Shown here: in pieces, positions 17,798 to 26,834 of the stretch
How positions within the stretch are numbered: position 1 is the first letter of the stretch
Layout of the letters: each line of letters opens with the position of its first letter
Source: an uncultured Rivibacter sp.
GTDB lineage: Bacteria > Pseudomonadota > Gammaproteobacteria > Burkholderiales > Burkholderiaceae
Assembly: GCA_946481025.1 (NCBI GenBank)
Contig: CAMLNA010000029.1
Location: 1-38,136 of the forward strand
Length of the DNA stretch: 38,136 bases
Direction: 5' to 3'
Notes under the pieces: generated by a model
Told to the model about the DNA's origin: nothing
The model's database searches: none
The model's input: the letters and a program-made list of their open reading frames with translations, nothing else
Made by a program: the position numbers and the translations under genes

Positions 17798-17826
17798 ATA
17801 AGACAGCGCTATCTTCACTATGACAA
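17798..17826 (-). promoter_or_regulatory. Promoter of the gntK-dctQMP operon
   Basis: On the minus strand, TTGTCA (17826-17821) and TCTTAT (17803-17798) are separated by exactly 17 bases and precede gntK by 15 bases. The first box matches the sigma-70 -35 consensus at five of six positions, the second is a four-of-six -10. The spacer contains the AGCGCT operator core, so a bound repressor would block RNA polymerase directly. Confidence 0.6.
17800..17815. promoter_or_regulatory. LacI-family operator 1, inside the gntK promoter
   Basis: AAGACAGCGCTATCTT is a 16-bp inverted repeat with one mismatched pair, centred on CG as usual for LacI-family operators. Its core AGCGCT (17805-17810) falls in the 17-bp spacer of the gntK promoter. 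A sister site lies 91 bp away, centre to centre. The divergent LacI-family protein at 17945 is the obvious candidate to bind it. Confidence 0.65.
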
Positions 17827-17891
17827 AAAATACCCCTGCCACGGCGCCAGTATCGGTGCGCGTTTCGGCTTTGGGGCTTCTCCCTATGCTT

Positions 17892-17905
17892 GGGTAGCGC
17901 TATCC
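17892..17905. promoter_or_regulatory. LacI-family operator 2, upstream of the regulator gene
   Basis: GGGTAGCGCTATCC contains the perfect core TAGCGCTA (17895-17902) with flanking GG/CC pairs and one mismatch. It ends 39 bp before the regulator start codon and shares AGCGCTATC with operator 1. It could serve autoregulation, or looping together with operator 1. I see no convincing promoter boxes around it. Confidence 0.6.
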
Positions 17906-17944
17906 TAGGCCATACTCGCATCGAAAACTTGAGGGATTTCCCGC

Positions 17945-19003
17945 ATGAGCTTTTCGGCTGCACCACCCCCTTCGCCACCCGACGCGCCGGCCCGGCGCCG
18001 CCGCTCGAGCGGCCGCGTCACCTTGCAGGACGTGGCCGCGACAGCAGGGGTCAGCCCCATCACCGCGTCGCGCGCGCTGCGCGGCCTGTCCAGCGTGGCG
18101 CCGGAGCTGGTGGCCCGCGTGAACGCGGCCGTGGCCCAACTCGGCTATGTACCCGACCCCGCCGCCCGGGCGCTCGCTTCGTCGCGCAGCACCCAGGTGG
18201 CGGTGCTGGTGCCGATGCTGTCGAACACCCTCTTCGTCGACCTGCTGGAGGCCGTGCACCGCACGCTGTTCCCGGCCGGCTACCAGACGCTGATCGGCGT
18301 GACCCACTACGACCCTCAGGAAGAGGAGCAGCTGCTGCGCAGCTACCTCACCCACCGGCCCGCCGGCCTGCTGGTCACCGGCTTCGATCGCACCGAGGCG
18401 AGCCGCCAGCTCATCGCCGCCAGCGGCCTGCCCTGCGTGCACCTGATGGAGACCACCGACGCGCCGGGCGTCTACTGTGTGGGCTTCTCGCAGAACGAGG
18501 CGGGTGCGGCCATCACCGAACACCTGCTGGCGCGCGGCCGCAGGCGCATCGCCTTCGTGGCGGCGCAACTCGACCCACGCACGCTGCAGCGCGCCGACGG
18601 CTACCGCCGCGCCTTGCGCGCCGCCGGCCTGTACGACGCGCGGCTCGAACTGCTGAGCCCGGAGCGTTCGTCCATCGCGCTGGGCGCGCAACTGCTCGAC
18701 GAGCTGCTGAAGACACGCAAGGACATCGACGCCGTGTTCTTCTGCAACGATGACCTTGCCCAGGGCGGTTTGCTGGCGGCGCACCGCCTGGGGGTCAAGG
18801 TGCCCGAGCAGCTGTCGGTGGCGGGCTTCAACGACCTCGCCGGCAGCGACCAGATGCTGCCGCCATTGACCACCGTGCACACGCCACGCTTCGAGGTGGG
18901 AGAGGCCGGCGCCAACATGCTGCTGAAGCTGATGCGCGGCGAAACCCCGCCTGCCTCGAGCGTACGGCTGGGCTATGAAGTCGTGGTTCGCGCCAGCAGC
19001 TGA
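17945..19003 (+). CDS. LacI-family transcriptional regulator (GntR-like, gluconate)
   Basis: This 352-residue repressor has its helix-turn-helix at about residues 25-47 (VTLQDVAATAGVSPITASRAL), the hinge helix near 70-80 (DPAARALAS), and a periplasmic-binding-protein-like ligand domain from about 87 to the end. It resembles the E. coli GntR/IdnR branch of the LacI family. The gene is divergent from gntK with two AGCGCT palindromes between them, so it most likely represses the gluconate operon until gluconate or a related acid binds. An arginine- and proline-rich tail of about 22 residues precedes the helix-turn-helix. Regulator and target pairing is inference from position and the operator sites. 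Confidence 0.85.
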   Translation: MSFSAAPPPSPPDAPARRRRSSGRVTLQDVAATAGVSPITASRALRGLSSVAPELVARVNAAVAQLGYVPDPAARALASSRSTQVAVLVPMLSNTLFVDLLEAVHRTLFPAGYQTLIGVTHYDPQEEEQLLRSYLTHRPAGLLVTGFDRTEASRQLIAASGLPCVHLMETTDAPGVYCVGFSQNEAGAAITEHLLARGRRRIAFVAAQLDPRTLQRADGYRRALRAAGLYDARLELLSPERSSIALGAQLLDELLKTRKDIDAVFFCNDDLAQGGLLAAHRLGVKVPEQLSVAGFNDLAGSDQMLPPLTTVHTPRFEVGEAGANMLLKLMRGETPPASSVRLGYEVVVRASS

Positions 19004-19162
19004 GCCATGGCTGCTGGCCGGGGCCACGACACGGTAACAGGCAGCTAAAGGCGCTTGTAGCCGGGGCGTGCAAGGCCTATGGTGGCGGTTCGCTGTCATT
19101 GCACGGCCCGCCGTCCGCCCCGGTGGGCAGCTCGAACCCGTCTCACCCCTGGAGAAATCAGC

Positions 19163-19873
19163 ATGGCCACCCGTTCCCGCCGCAGCAGCGGCAGCAGCAC
19201 CACGCCTGCCGCCGACAAAGCCTCCCGCAGCAGCCCCGCCCCGGAAACCGCGCCGGCCGCAACGCTCGTGGGCCAGGCCGTCAACGCGCCCACCACCGCC
19301 TTGCACAACGCCTGGGCCGCCTGGCTGCAGCTCGGCAAGGTGGAGCTGGCCGCGCAGGTCGAAGGCGCGCAGGCGCTGCTGAAAACCGCCGAAGCGATTC
19401 GCCAGGCGCAGCTGGAAGCCAACCAGAAGGCCCAGGCGGCCCATGCGCAGGTGGCCGAACAGGTCGAAAGCGTGGGCAACCTCAACGACGTGGTCGGCCT
19501 GCAGCTCACACTGCTGCGCGAAGACATGCAAGGCGCCCTCGCCCACTGGACGCACCTGGCCGAGGTCACCTCTGCCGCGGTGCTCGACGGCTTCACCCGC
19601 GGCACCGAGTCCGCCAGCCGGCTGCAGAGGAGCTTCTGGGGCTCGGCGCTGCAATGGACCCAGCTCGCGCAGACCGACGCCCCCGGCGCGGCCGAGGAGA
19701 TCGAGGCGAGCGTCGACCACGTGGTGAACCCGCTGATCGCCAGCCCGCTGCTGTGGCCCTCGCAGGAAGCGGCGCGCGAGGCGATGACGCTGGCGAACTC
19801 TGCCTGGAAGGACTGGTTCTCGTGGTCGGGCCTCGCGGGCGACACCCAGGGGTCACCCCGCTCGGTGCATTGA
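19163..19873 (+). CDS. Phasin-like protein (possible PHA granule-associated)
   Basis: This 236-residue protein has no signal peptide. The first 35 residues are Ser/Ala/Thr/Pro-rich and basic; residues 45-145 are almost free of glycine and proline and rich in Ala, Gln, Leu and Glu, giving long amphipathic helices (for example AEAIRQAQLEANQKAQAAHA). This looks like the phasin family that coats polyhydroxyalkanoate granules, a common carbon store in Burkholderiales. The ATG at 19163 follows a GGAGA ribosome site. No PHA synthase or depolymerase is nearby, so the assignment rests on composition and helix pattern and is moderate. A long hairpin follows the gene. Confidence 0.55.
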   Translation: MATRSRRSSGSSTTPAADKASRSSPAPETAPAATLVGQAVNAPTTALHNAWAAWLQLGKVELAAQVEGAQALLKTAEAIRQAQLEANQKAQAAHAQVAEQVESVGNLNDVVGLQLTLLREDMQGALAHWTHLAEVTSAAVLDGFTRGTESASRLQRSFWGSALQWTQLAQTDAPGAAEEIEASVDHVVNPLIASPLLWPSQEAAREAMTLANSAWKDWFSWSGLAGDTQGSPRSVH

Positions 19874-19882
19874 GGTCGATGG

Positions 19883-19910
19883 AGCGTGAGCCGCCGAGGC
19901 GGCTCACGCT
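19883..19910. terminator. Long perfect hairpin between two convergent genes
   Basis: AGCGTGAGCCGCC (19883-19895) is the exact complement of 19898-19910, a 13-bp stem around two bases, more realistically 12 bp with a four-base loop. It lies between the phasin-like gene (plus) and the end of the efflux gene (minus), whose stop codon it touches. Neither side has a T-run, so it may act as a transcript-end structure rather than a classical intrinsic terminator. Confidence 0.5.
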
Positions 19911-22900
19911 CACTCTGCGATCGCCGGATCGCCCGGCTGCGCGCTCGATCCGCTGATCACCGCCGTGCGATCCACCGGCTTCCGGCGATCACGCGCCACA
20001 TACGAATACAGCACCGGCACCACCACCAGCGTCAGCAGCGTCGAGGTGATCACGCCGCCGATGATCGCCCGCCCCATCGGCGCCTGGATCTCGCCGCCGT
20101 CGTTGAGCGCGAGCGCCAGCGGCAGCATGCCGAACACCATGGCGGCGGTGGTCATCATGATCGGGCGCATGCGCACCAGGCCCGCCTGCAGCACCGCATC
20201 GGCCATGCTCATGCCGGCGCGGCGCATGTGGTTGGCGAAGTCCACCAGCAGGATGGCGTTCTTGGTCACCAGGCCCATCAGCATCACCAGGCCGATCATC
20301 GAGAACACGTTCAGCGTGGTCTTCCACAGCAGCAGCGCCAGCATCACCCCGATCATCGCCAGCGGCAGCGAGGCCATGATCGCGATCGGCTGCACGAAGC
20401 TGCCGAACTGGCTGGCCAGCACGATGTAGATGAAGATCACCGCCAGCAGCATCGCGCCCATCATTCCGCGCATCGCCTCCTGCTGCTGCTGCGTGTCGCC
20501 GCCCACGTCGAAGCTGTAGCCGGGCGGCAGGTTGGTTTCTTTCACCAGCTTCTGCACGTCGGCGCCCACGTCACCGGCCGGACGACCCTGCACGCCGGCG
20601 AACAGCGCCTCGCGGCGCTGCAGGTTCTGGCGGCGGATCACGTCGGGGTTCTTCACCGGCACGATGTCGGCCACCGTTTCCAACGCGATCGGCGTGCCGT
20701 CGCGCGAGAAGGCCACCGGCAGCAAACGCATCTGGTCGACCCGCTCGCGCTGCGCCTCGGGCAGGCGCAGCAGCACCTCGACCTGCTCGCCGTCGGGCGT
20801 GGTCCAGTAGGTGGCGACCTCGCCGTTCACATAGGCGCGCAGCGAAGACGCCAGCTGCGTGGGCGTGAGGCCGAGCTCGCGCACCGCACCCGGCTTGAGC
20901 CGCACCGCATAGGCCGGCAGTCCGGGCTTGGCCGACAGGTCCACGTCCACGATGCCCGGGATCTTCTTCACCTTGTCGGCAAACTCGTTGGCGATGCGGA
21001 TCAGGCCTTCCGGGTCGTTGCCCAGGATGGCCACGTAGATCGGCCGGTTGAAACCCACCTGCACCTCGATGCCGGGGATCCTGGCGATCTGCTCGCGTAT
21101 GGCGTCCTCGACCTGCTTCTGCGAGCGGTCGCGCTCGCGGCGATCGACCAGCCCGATGTTCAGCGTGGCCTGCGCACGGCCGACCGCAAAGCCGTTGCCC
21201 TGGCCGCCGACATTGGTCGACACGTTCCGCACTTCAGGGAAAGAGGCCACGATCTCCTCGACCTGGCGCACCTTGGCGTCGCTGCGCTCCAGGCTCGACC
21301 CGACCGCCATGCGCAGCGACAGCTGCGTGAAGCCCTGGTCGGTCTCCGGCACGAACTCGCTGCCCACCAGCGGCGCGAGCATCAGCGCCGCGACGAAGCT
21401 CGCCACGCCGGCCAGCAGGATCAACGCACGCGGCGTGATGGTGGCCCAGCGCAGGCGGCGGGGCGAGGACGCATCGCGCTGCCCGTCGGCGCCCAGGGGG
21501 TGCGCGTAGGCGGGCAGCGGCAGCCAGTACCGCCGCGCGCTGAAGGCCCAGCGGATGAGCCGCTCGTAGAGGGCATGCAGCACGTCCATGGACCAGTCGG
21601 TGGCGCGGATCGCATGGCCGATCACCGGCCATGACTTCAGCCGCGTGTTCGGCGGATCCTTCCACACGCTCGACAGCATCGGGTCGAGCGTGAAGCTGAC
21701 GAACAGGCTGACCAGCACCGCCACCGCCACCGTGATGCCGAACGGATAGAAGAACTTGCCCACGATGCCGCCCATGAAGGCCACCGGCACGAACACCGCG
21801 CAGATCGCGAAGGTGGTGGCCATCACCGCCAGGCCGATCTCGTCGGTGCCTTCGAGCGCAGCGGTGTGGTGGTCCTTGCCCATGGCCACATGGCGCACGA
21901 TGTTCTCGCGCACCACGATGGCATCGTCGATCAGCAGGCCGATGCACAGCGAGAGCGCCATCATCGTCATGAAGTTCAGCGTGAAGCCGAAGGCATGCAC
22001 GGCAATGAAGCTGGAGATCACCGCGATCGGCAGCGTGAGACCGGTGATGATGGTGCTGCGCCACGAATGCAGGAACAGGAACACGATGGCCACCGTGAGC
22101 AGCGCGCCCTCGATCAGCGTGTGCTGCAGGCCCGACAGCGAGCCCTTCACGAAGTCGCTCGACGCGAAGATCAGCCGCAGCTCCACGTCGGCCGGCAGCG
22201 TCTTGCGGATCTCGTCCATCGCCGCCTTCACCGCTTCGCCGGTGGCCACGATGTTGGCGTCCTGCTGCTTGAAGACGTTGAAGGTGATCGCACGCTGGCC
22301 GTTGATGCGGGCCACCGAGTCCGGCTCGCGCTCGCGTTCGACCAGCGTGCCCAGGTCGCCCAGCGTGAGCGGCAGGCTGCCGCGGCGCCCCACCACCACG
22401 TCGACGAAGTCGCGCGGGTCGCGCACCCGCCCTTCCACGCGCAGGATCGCGTCCTGCCTCGAGTCGGTGAGCAGGCCCACGGGCTGGTCGGTGTTGGCCT
22501 GCGCCAGCGCCGCGCTCACCTCGGCCGGCGTGATGCCATAGGCCCGCAGGCGCGACGCATCGAGGTCGATGCGGACCTCGCGAAGCGCCAGGCCGGCGAT
22601 GTCCACCCGCGCCACGCCTTCGACACGCTGCAGCCGCTTGCCGACGTTCTGGTCGCCCATGATGGACAGCTCGCGAGCGCTGCGCGACTTGGAAACCAGC
22701 GCCATCACCACGGTGGGCTGGGCGTTGTCGTTGTCGAAGCGCTGCACCGCCGGCGTCTTGGCGTCGCGCGGCAGCGCCGACTGCACCACGCCGAGCTTGT
22801 CGCGCAGGTCCTGCATCGCCCGGCCCATGTCGGCGTTGAGCGTGAACTCCACCTGGGTCTGGCTGCGTCCCTCGAAGCTGCGCGACGTGATGCGCTTGAC

Positions 22901-23128
22901 GCCGGCAATGCTGTTGAGGCTTTCCTCGATGCGCTTGGTGACTTCGCGCTCCACCGCCTCGGGCGAAGCGCCGGGATAGGCCACGTCCACGAAGGCGATC
23001 GGCGGCGTCACGTCGGGCATCTGCTCAACGCCCAGGCGGGCGTAGGAGAACAGGCCGAGCACGCACAGCGCCACCATGGCCATGGTGGCGAACACGGGGT
23101 TGTTGATGGAGACGCGCGTCATCCACAT
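19910..23128 (-). CDS. RND efflux pump inner-membrane transporter (HAE-1/AcrB type)
   Basis: This 1072-residue protein is a proton-driven RND exporter. The N-terminal helix has the typical ISINNPVF-like start (VSINNPVFATMAMVALCVLG). The proton-relay pair Asp401-Asp402 is in GLLIDDAIVVREN and the matching Lys956 in GLVTKNAILL, equal to D407/D408 and K940 of AcrB. Two large periplasmic regions and about twelve membrane helices give the normal family length. I chose the ATG at 23128, preceded by AAGGAGG located in the end of the adaptor gene 13 bases away; the longer frame upstream overlaps the adaptor. Drugs, solvents or other hydrophobic compounds are likely cargo, since heavy-metal RND pumps carry different motifs. 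No outer-membrane factor gene is in the window. Confidence 0.92.
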   Translation of the reverse strand: MWMTRVSINNPVFATMAMVALCVLGLFSYARLGVEQMPDVTPPIAFVDVAYPGASPEAVEREVTKRIEESLNSIAGVKRITSRSFEGRSQTQVEFTLNADMGRAMQDLRDKLGVVQSALPRDAKTPAVQRFDNDNAQPTVVMALVSKSRSARELSIMGDQNVGKRLQRVEGVARVDIAGLALREVRIDLDASRLRAYGITPAEVSAALAQANTDQPVGLLTDSRQDAILRVEGRVRDPRDFVDVVVGRRGSLPLTLGDLGTLVEREREPDSVARINGQRAITFNVFKQQDANIVATGEAVKAAMDEIRKTLPADVELRLIFASSDFVKGSLSGLQHTLIEGALLTVAIVFLFLHSWRSTIITGLTLPIAVISSFIAVHAFGFTLNFMTMMALSLCIGLLIDDAIVVRENIVRHVAMGKDHHTAALEGTDEIGLAVMATTFAICAVFVPVAFMGGIVGKFFYPFGITVAVAVLVSLFVSFTLDPMLSSVWKDPPNTRLKSWPVIGHAIRATDWSMDVLHALYERLIRWAFSARRYWLPLPAYAHPLGADGQRDASSPRRLRWATITPRALILLAGVASFVAALMLAPLVGSEFVPETDQGFTQLSLRMAVGSSLERSDAKVRQVEEIVASFPEVRNVSTNVGGQGNGFAVGRAQATLNIGLVDRRERDRSQKQVEDAIREQIARIPGIEVQVGFNRPIYVAILGNDPEGLIRIANEFADKVKKIPGIVDVDLSAKPGLPAYAVRLKPGAVRELGLTPTQLASSLRAYVNGEVATYWTTPDGEQVEVLLRLPEAQRERVDQMRLLPVAFSRDGTPIALETVADIVPVKNPDVIRRQNLQRREALFAGVQGRPAGDVGADVQKLVKETNLPPGYSFDVGGDTQQQQEAMRGMMGAMLLAVIFIYIVLASQFGSFVQPIAIMASLPLAMIGVMLALLLWKTTLNVFSMIGLVMLMGLVTKNAILLVDFANHMRRAGMSMADAVLQAGLVRMRPIMMTTAAMVFGMLPLALALNDGGEIQAPMGRAIIGGVITSTLLTLVVVPVLYSYVARDRRKPVDRTAVISGSSAQPGDPAIAE

Positions 23129-23141
23129 GGTGCGCCCTCCT

Positions 23142-24332
23142 TCACTTGAGGTTGGACGACGCCGGGGCGGAGGCCACGGGCACCGCCTGGGCGACCACCG
23201 CCTTGCTGCCTTCACGCAGGTTGTCGAAGCGCGCGGCCAGCACCACGGCGTCGGCCGCGAGTCCCTTGAGCACCTCGACCCGGGCGTTGGCCTCGTCCCG
23301 GCGTCCGGTGGTCACGGCACGGCGCAGCAGCTCGCCGTTCTCGATGGTCCAGACATGGTCCTGCCCGGCGGTGCTGCCGATGGCGGTGACCGGCAGCACC
23401 ATCCGTTGCGCGGGGTCGGCCACCGTCACCCGGGCGATGGCGTACTGGCCGGCACGCAGCAGTTCCTTCCGGTTGTCGAGCAACACCACCACGCCGATGG
23501 CCCGCGTGCCCGGCTCGGCGGCAGGCGCGATGCGGTCGATGCGCCCTTCATGCATCTGCGCATCCCCCTCCACGCGCACCTGCACCGTCATGCCGGGCCG
23601 CAGCGCCGACACCTCGTGCGTGCCCACGGTGCCGGCCACCTCGAGCGAAGACAGGTCCACCACGGTGAAGAGCTGCTGCTCGGCGCTCACCTTTTCGCCG
23701 GGCACCACGTGCCGCTTGCCGACGATGCCGGCGATCGGCGCGACAAGGGCCGCCTCCCGGACGCCGACGCGCGACATGGCCAGTTGGGCCTGGGCCGACT
23801 TGAGCTGGGCGCGCGCGGCATCGAGCCTCGCCTGCGAAGACTGCAGCGCCGTGGACGAAATGAAGTTCTGGCTGGCCAGCCCCGAGTTGGCGGCGTGCTG
23901 GCGCTCCGCATCGATCAGCGCCACCTGCGCCGACTCCACCGCCGCCGCACGGTCCGCGACCCGGCCTTGCAGGTCGGCCAGGTCGATCTCGCCCAGCAGC
24001 TGGCCGGCCTTGACCCGCTGGCCTTCGGCCACCTTGAGCGACAGCAGCGTTCCGGCCGCCTTGGCCCGCACGACGGCCGTGCGGGGTGCGACCAGCGGCC
24101 CCGAAAACTCGATCAGCTGCGACAGCGAAACCATGGCCGGCTTCACCACCTCTGCGGGCGTGAATTCCAGCGTCGGGGCCGCCTTGTCCGTGGCGCCTTT
24201 CGAGCCGTTGCCCGAGCGGGGCAGGAGCGTCAGCGCAAGTCCGGCCACGACCAGGAGGCCGATCGCGCCTCCCACCCATATCCGGCGCCGCGCCTTGTGA
24301 GCGGGGGCCGCAGTCTGTATCGACGTGTTCAT
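23142..24332 (-). CDS. RND efflux periplasmic adaptor (membrane fusion protein)
   Basis: This 396-residue adaptor has one N-terminal membrane anchor (IWVGGAIGLLVVAGLALTLL) after a basic stretch (KARRR) and no lipobox cysteine. The lipoyl/barrel part shows VRAKAAGTLLSLKVAEGQRVKAGQLLGEIDL, read here in two pieces around residue 90, then a helical hairpin (about 105-175) and the beta-barrel and membrane-proximal domains. It links the RND pump to an outer-membrane channel. It is the first gene of the two-gene operon. No purine-rich ribosome site precedes the ATG at 24332, and a possible -10 box lies only 8 bases before it, so the mRNA may be nearly leaderless. Confidence 0.9.
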   Translation of the reverse strand: MNTSIQTAAPAHKARRRIWVGGAIGLLVVAGLALTLLPRSGNGSKGATDKAAPTLEFTPAEVVKPAMVSLSQLIEFSGPLVAPRTAVVRAKAAGTLLSLKVAEGQRVKAGQLLGEIDLADLQGRVADRAAAVESAQVALIDAERQHAANSGLASQNFISSTALQSSQARLDAARAQLKSAQAQLAMSRVGVREAALVAPIAGIVGKRHVVPGEKVSAEQQLFTVVDLSSLEVAGTVGTHEVSALRPGMTVQVRVEGDAQMHEGRIDRIAPAAEPGTRAIGVVVLLDNRKELLRAGQYAIARVTVADPAQRMVLPVTAIGSTAGQDHVWTIENGELLRRAVTTGRRDEANARVEVLKGLAADAVVLAARFDNLREGSKAVVAQAVPVASAPASSNLK

Positions 24333-24340
24333 GGGCGGGC

Positions 24341-24369
24341 AGTGTAGGAGTCGGACTGTCCGCTGACGC
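24341..24369 (-). promoter_or_regulatory. Candidate promoter with palindrome ahead of the efflux operon
   Basis: On the minus strand TACACT (24346-24341) is a fair -10 box 8 bases before the adaptor ATG; the matching -35 position (24369-24364, GCGTCA) is poor. The spacer contains CGGAC-T-GTCCG (24352-24362), an 11-bp palindrome that could be a repressor site. No efflux regulator gene is adjacent. Confidence 0.3.
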
Positions 24370-24444
24370 TCCCCATTGCGACGGATTGCAGATTCGGAGG
24401 TGCGAGCCGTGGAACCTCCGGACGAATCGCGGATCCGCCGGGCT

Positions 24445-25461
24445 TCAGCTGTGGCCGATCACCGGGTGCGGCTCGTAACCCTCGCCGAGCGCAGCGACCT
24501 CCTCTGCCGACAACGCCAGCGTCACCGCCGCGGCAGCGTCGTCGAGCTGCGGCAGCTTGCTGGCGCCGACGATGGGGGCGGTGACGCCGCGGTGCAGCAG
24601 CCAGGCATAGGCCAGCGTGGCGGCGCTCACGCCGCGCCCGGCGGCCATGGCCTTGAGCCGCTCCACGGTGCGGAAGTCGCTGTCGCGGTAGTAGAAGCTC
24701 TGGGCCAGGTTGTCGGTCTGCGCACGCGAGGTGGCCCCCGCCTCGGCGTCGCCCCGGCTGCGGTTGCCGGCCAGGAAGCCGCGCGCCAGCGGACTCCACG
24801 GAATGAGCGCCACGCCCTGGTCGCGGCACAGCGGGATCATCTCGCGCTCTTCTTCGCGGTAAGCCAGGTTGTAGTGGTTCTGCATGCTGACAAAACGCGT
24901 CCAGCCGTTGTCGCGGGCCACCTGCTGGGCCTTCGCGAACTGCCACGCCCACATCGAGCTCGCGCCGATGTAGCGCACCTTGCCGGCCTTCACCACGTCG
25001 TGCAGCGCCTCCATGGTTTCCTCGATCGGCGTGGCCGGGTCCCAGCGATGGATCTGGTAGAGGTCGATGTAGTCGGTGCCCAGGCGCGCGAGGCTCGCGT
25101 CGACCGCGTGGAAGATGTACTTGCGGCCGAGCCCCGCGCGGTTGGGCGCCGGCTGGGGCGAAGGCGCCACGCCGCCGAACTCGACGCCGACGGGATAGAA
25201 CACCTTGGTCGCGATGACCACCTCTTCGCGGCGGCAGAACTCGCGCACGAAGCGGCCGGTCAGCACCTCGCTTTCGCCGCCCGAGTACATGTCGGCGGTG
25301 TCGAAGAAGTTGACGCCCAGCTCGACGGCCCGCTTCACCAGCGGCCGGCTGGCGTCTTCCTTCAGCACCCAGGGCCGCCACTCGGGCGTGCCGTAGGTCA
25401 TCATGCCCAGCGCGATGCGCGAGACGGAAAGGCCGGTGTTGCCGAGACGGGTGTATTGCAT
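24445..25461 (-). CDS. Aldo/keto reductase
   Basis: This 338-residue NADPH-dependent oxidoreductase is of the aldo/keto reductase superfamily, in the group that includes E. coli YajO and Tas. The catalytic tetrad is visible: Asp54 and Tyr59 (FFDTADMYSGG), Lys86 (IATKVFYP) and His138 (LYQIHRWD). The C-terminal cofactor region reads APIVGASKLPQLDDA. The protein should be cytosolic; the natural substrate is unknown. The gene shares its strand with aroC, 71 bases downstream of it, and may be read from the same transcript. The start at 25461 has a GAGG-like ribosome site. Confidence 0.9.
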   Translation of the reverse strand: MQYTRLGNTGLSVSRIALGMMTYGTPEWRPWVLKEDASRPLVKRAVELGVNFFDTADMYSGGESEVLTGRFVREFCRREEVVIATKVFYPVGVEFGGVAPSPQPAPNRAGLGRKYIFHAVDASLARLGTDYIDLYQIHRWDPATPIEETMEALHDVVKAGKVRYIGASSMWAWQFAKAQQVARDNGWTRFVSMQNHYNLAYREEEREMIPLCRDQGVALIPWSPLARGFLAGNRSRGDAEAGATSRAQTDNLAQSFYYRDSDFRTVERLKAMAAGRGVSAATLAYAWLLHRGVTAPIVGASKLPQLDDAAAAVTLALSAEEVAALGEGYEPHPVIGHS

Positions 25462-25532
25462 GCGCGCTCCTCAGAAGAGGTGCGCAGCCTACGCCGCCTG
25501 CCGCGGCCTTGCCGCGCGGGGGCTTTGGGCGC

Positions 25533-26633
25533 TCAGCGCTGCGGGCCCGCGATGCGCGGCGTCGCCACCCGCACGTCGCCGTTCTGCGCACGCTGGCGCA
25601 GCGCGTGGTCCATCAGCACCAGCGCCAGCATCGCCTCGGCGATGGGCGTGGCGCGGATGCCGACACACGGGTCGTGACGGCCATGGGTCTCGACGCTGGT
25701 CGGCCGGCCGTCGAGGTCGATCGACTGCCTCGGGGTGCGGATCGAGCTTGTCGGCTTGATGGCGATGGACACGGTGATGTCCTGGCCGGTGCTGATGCCG
25801 CCCAGCACGCCGCCGGCGTTGTTGGTGAGGAAGCCGCCCGGCGTGAGCTCGTCGCCATGCTGCGTGCCCTTTTGCGCCACGCTGGCGAAGCCGGCGCCGA
25901 TCTCGACGCCCTTGACCGCATTGATGCCCATCATCGCGTGGGCGATGTCGGCATCGAGCTTGTCGAACAGCGGCTCGCCCAGCCCCACCGGCACGTCGAC
26001 CGCCTCGACCTGGATGCGCGCGCCCACCGAATCGCCTGCCTTGCGCAGGGCGTCCATGTAGGCCTCGAGTTCGGCGATCCTGCTGGCGTTGGCGGCGAAG
26101 AACGGGTTGTCGGGCACATGCTCCCAGCCCTCGAACGGGATGGGCAGCTCGCCGAGCTGCGTCATGCAGCCGCGGAAGGTGGTGCCGTACTGCTCGCGCA
26201 GCCACTTCTTTGCAATGGCGCCGGCCCCCACCATCGGCGCGGTGAGCCGCGCCGACGAGCGCCCGCCGCCACGCGGGTCGCGAATGCCGTACTTGTGCCA
26301 GTAGGTGTAGTCGGCGTGGCCCGGGCGGAAGGTCTGCAGCAGGTTGCCGTAGTCCTTGCTGCGCTGGTCGGTGTTGCGGATCAGCAGGCAGATGGGGGTG
26401 CCGGTGGTCTTGCCTTCGTACACCCCGGAGAGGATTTCCACAGCGTCGGGCTCGTTGCGCTGCGTCACGTGGCGCGAGGTACCGGGGCGGCGCCGGTCGA
26501 GCTCGGGCTGGATGTCGGCTTCGCTCAGGGCCATGCCGGGGGGGCAGCCGTCGATCACGCAGCCGATGGCCGGGCCGTGCGATTCGCCGAAGTTGGTGAC
26601 GGTGAAGAGGTGACCGAGAGTGCTGCCGGACAT
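25533..26633 (-). CDS. aroC: Chorismate synthase
   Basis: This 366-residue enzyme makes chorismate from 5-enolpyruvylshikimate 3-phosphate, the last step of the shikimate pathway, using reduced FMN. Family signatures are [18 protein letters not shown] near the N-terminus, the [12 protein letters not shown] loop around residue 125 and, near the C-terminus, [17 protein letters not shown] with the conserved His and Arg. Length is normal for bacteria. The C-terminal tail is short. Its promoter probably lies in the 200 bases up to the CBS-domain gene. It is an essential-type housekeeping gene and shows no oddity. Confidence 0.96.
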   Translation of the reverse strand: MSGSTLGHLFTVTNFGESHGPAIGCVIDGCPPGMALSEADIQPELDRRRPGTSRHVTQRNEPDAVEILSGVYEGKTTGTPICLLIRNTDQRSKDYGNLLQTFRPGHADYTYWHKYGIRDPRGGGRSSARLTAPMVGAGAIAKKWLREQYGTTFRGCMTQLGELPIPFEGWEHVPDNPFFAANASRIAELEAYMDALRKAGDSVGARIQVEAVDVPVGLGEPLFDKLDADIAHAMMGINAVKGVEIGAGFASVAQKGTQHGDELTPGGFLTNNAGGVLGGISTGQDITVSIAIKPTSSIRTPRQSIDLDGRPTSVETHGRHDPCVGIRATPIAEAMLALVLMDHALRQRAQNGDVRVATPRIAGPQR

Positions 26634-26765
26634 GGGGAACGGGAAAAAGCCGGGCCCCTGGGGATGGGGCGCTACGACAGCCGGATTCTATGAGGGCTGT
26701 CGGTGGCCAGCCGCTGCAGAGGCACCCGCCATGCCAACAAAGAACAGCGTGGAGGCAAAGGATGC

Positions 26766-26822
26766 GGGCCGCCGCGCCGGGCCGCTCCCAAGCAAGGCCC
26801 GCCCCCTCACGGAGGGGTGGCC
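26766..26822. repeat. Second intergenic C-rich hairpin repeat (REP-like)
   Basis: The gap between aroC and the CBS-domain gene holds CCCCTC-ACG-GAGGGG (26803-26817), a 6-bp stem, next to a GC-rich flank with GCGCCGGGCCGCTCCCAAGC. On the opposite strand the order of a C-rich hairpin followed by a CCCGGC-type segment resembles the element at 3570-3650. From memory, such sequences recur between genes in Burkholderiales. The rest of this 200-base gap holds nothing else I can name. Confidence 0.5.
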
Positions 26823-26834
26823 GGCGTCGTCACT

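Noticed and set aside
24395..24420. CGGAGGT and ACCTCCG inverted repeat between the aldo/keto reductase and efflux adaptor genes
   Set aside because: The 7-bp stem has a 12-base loop and no T-run on either side, so it is not a convincing terminator.
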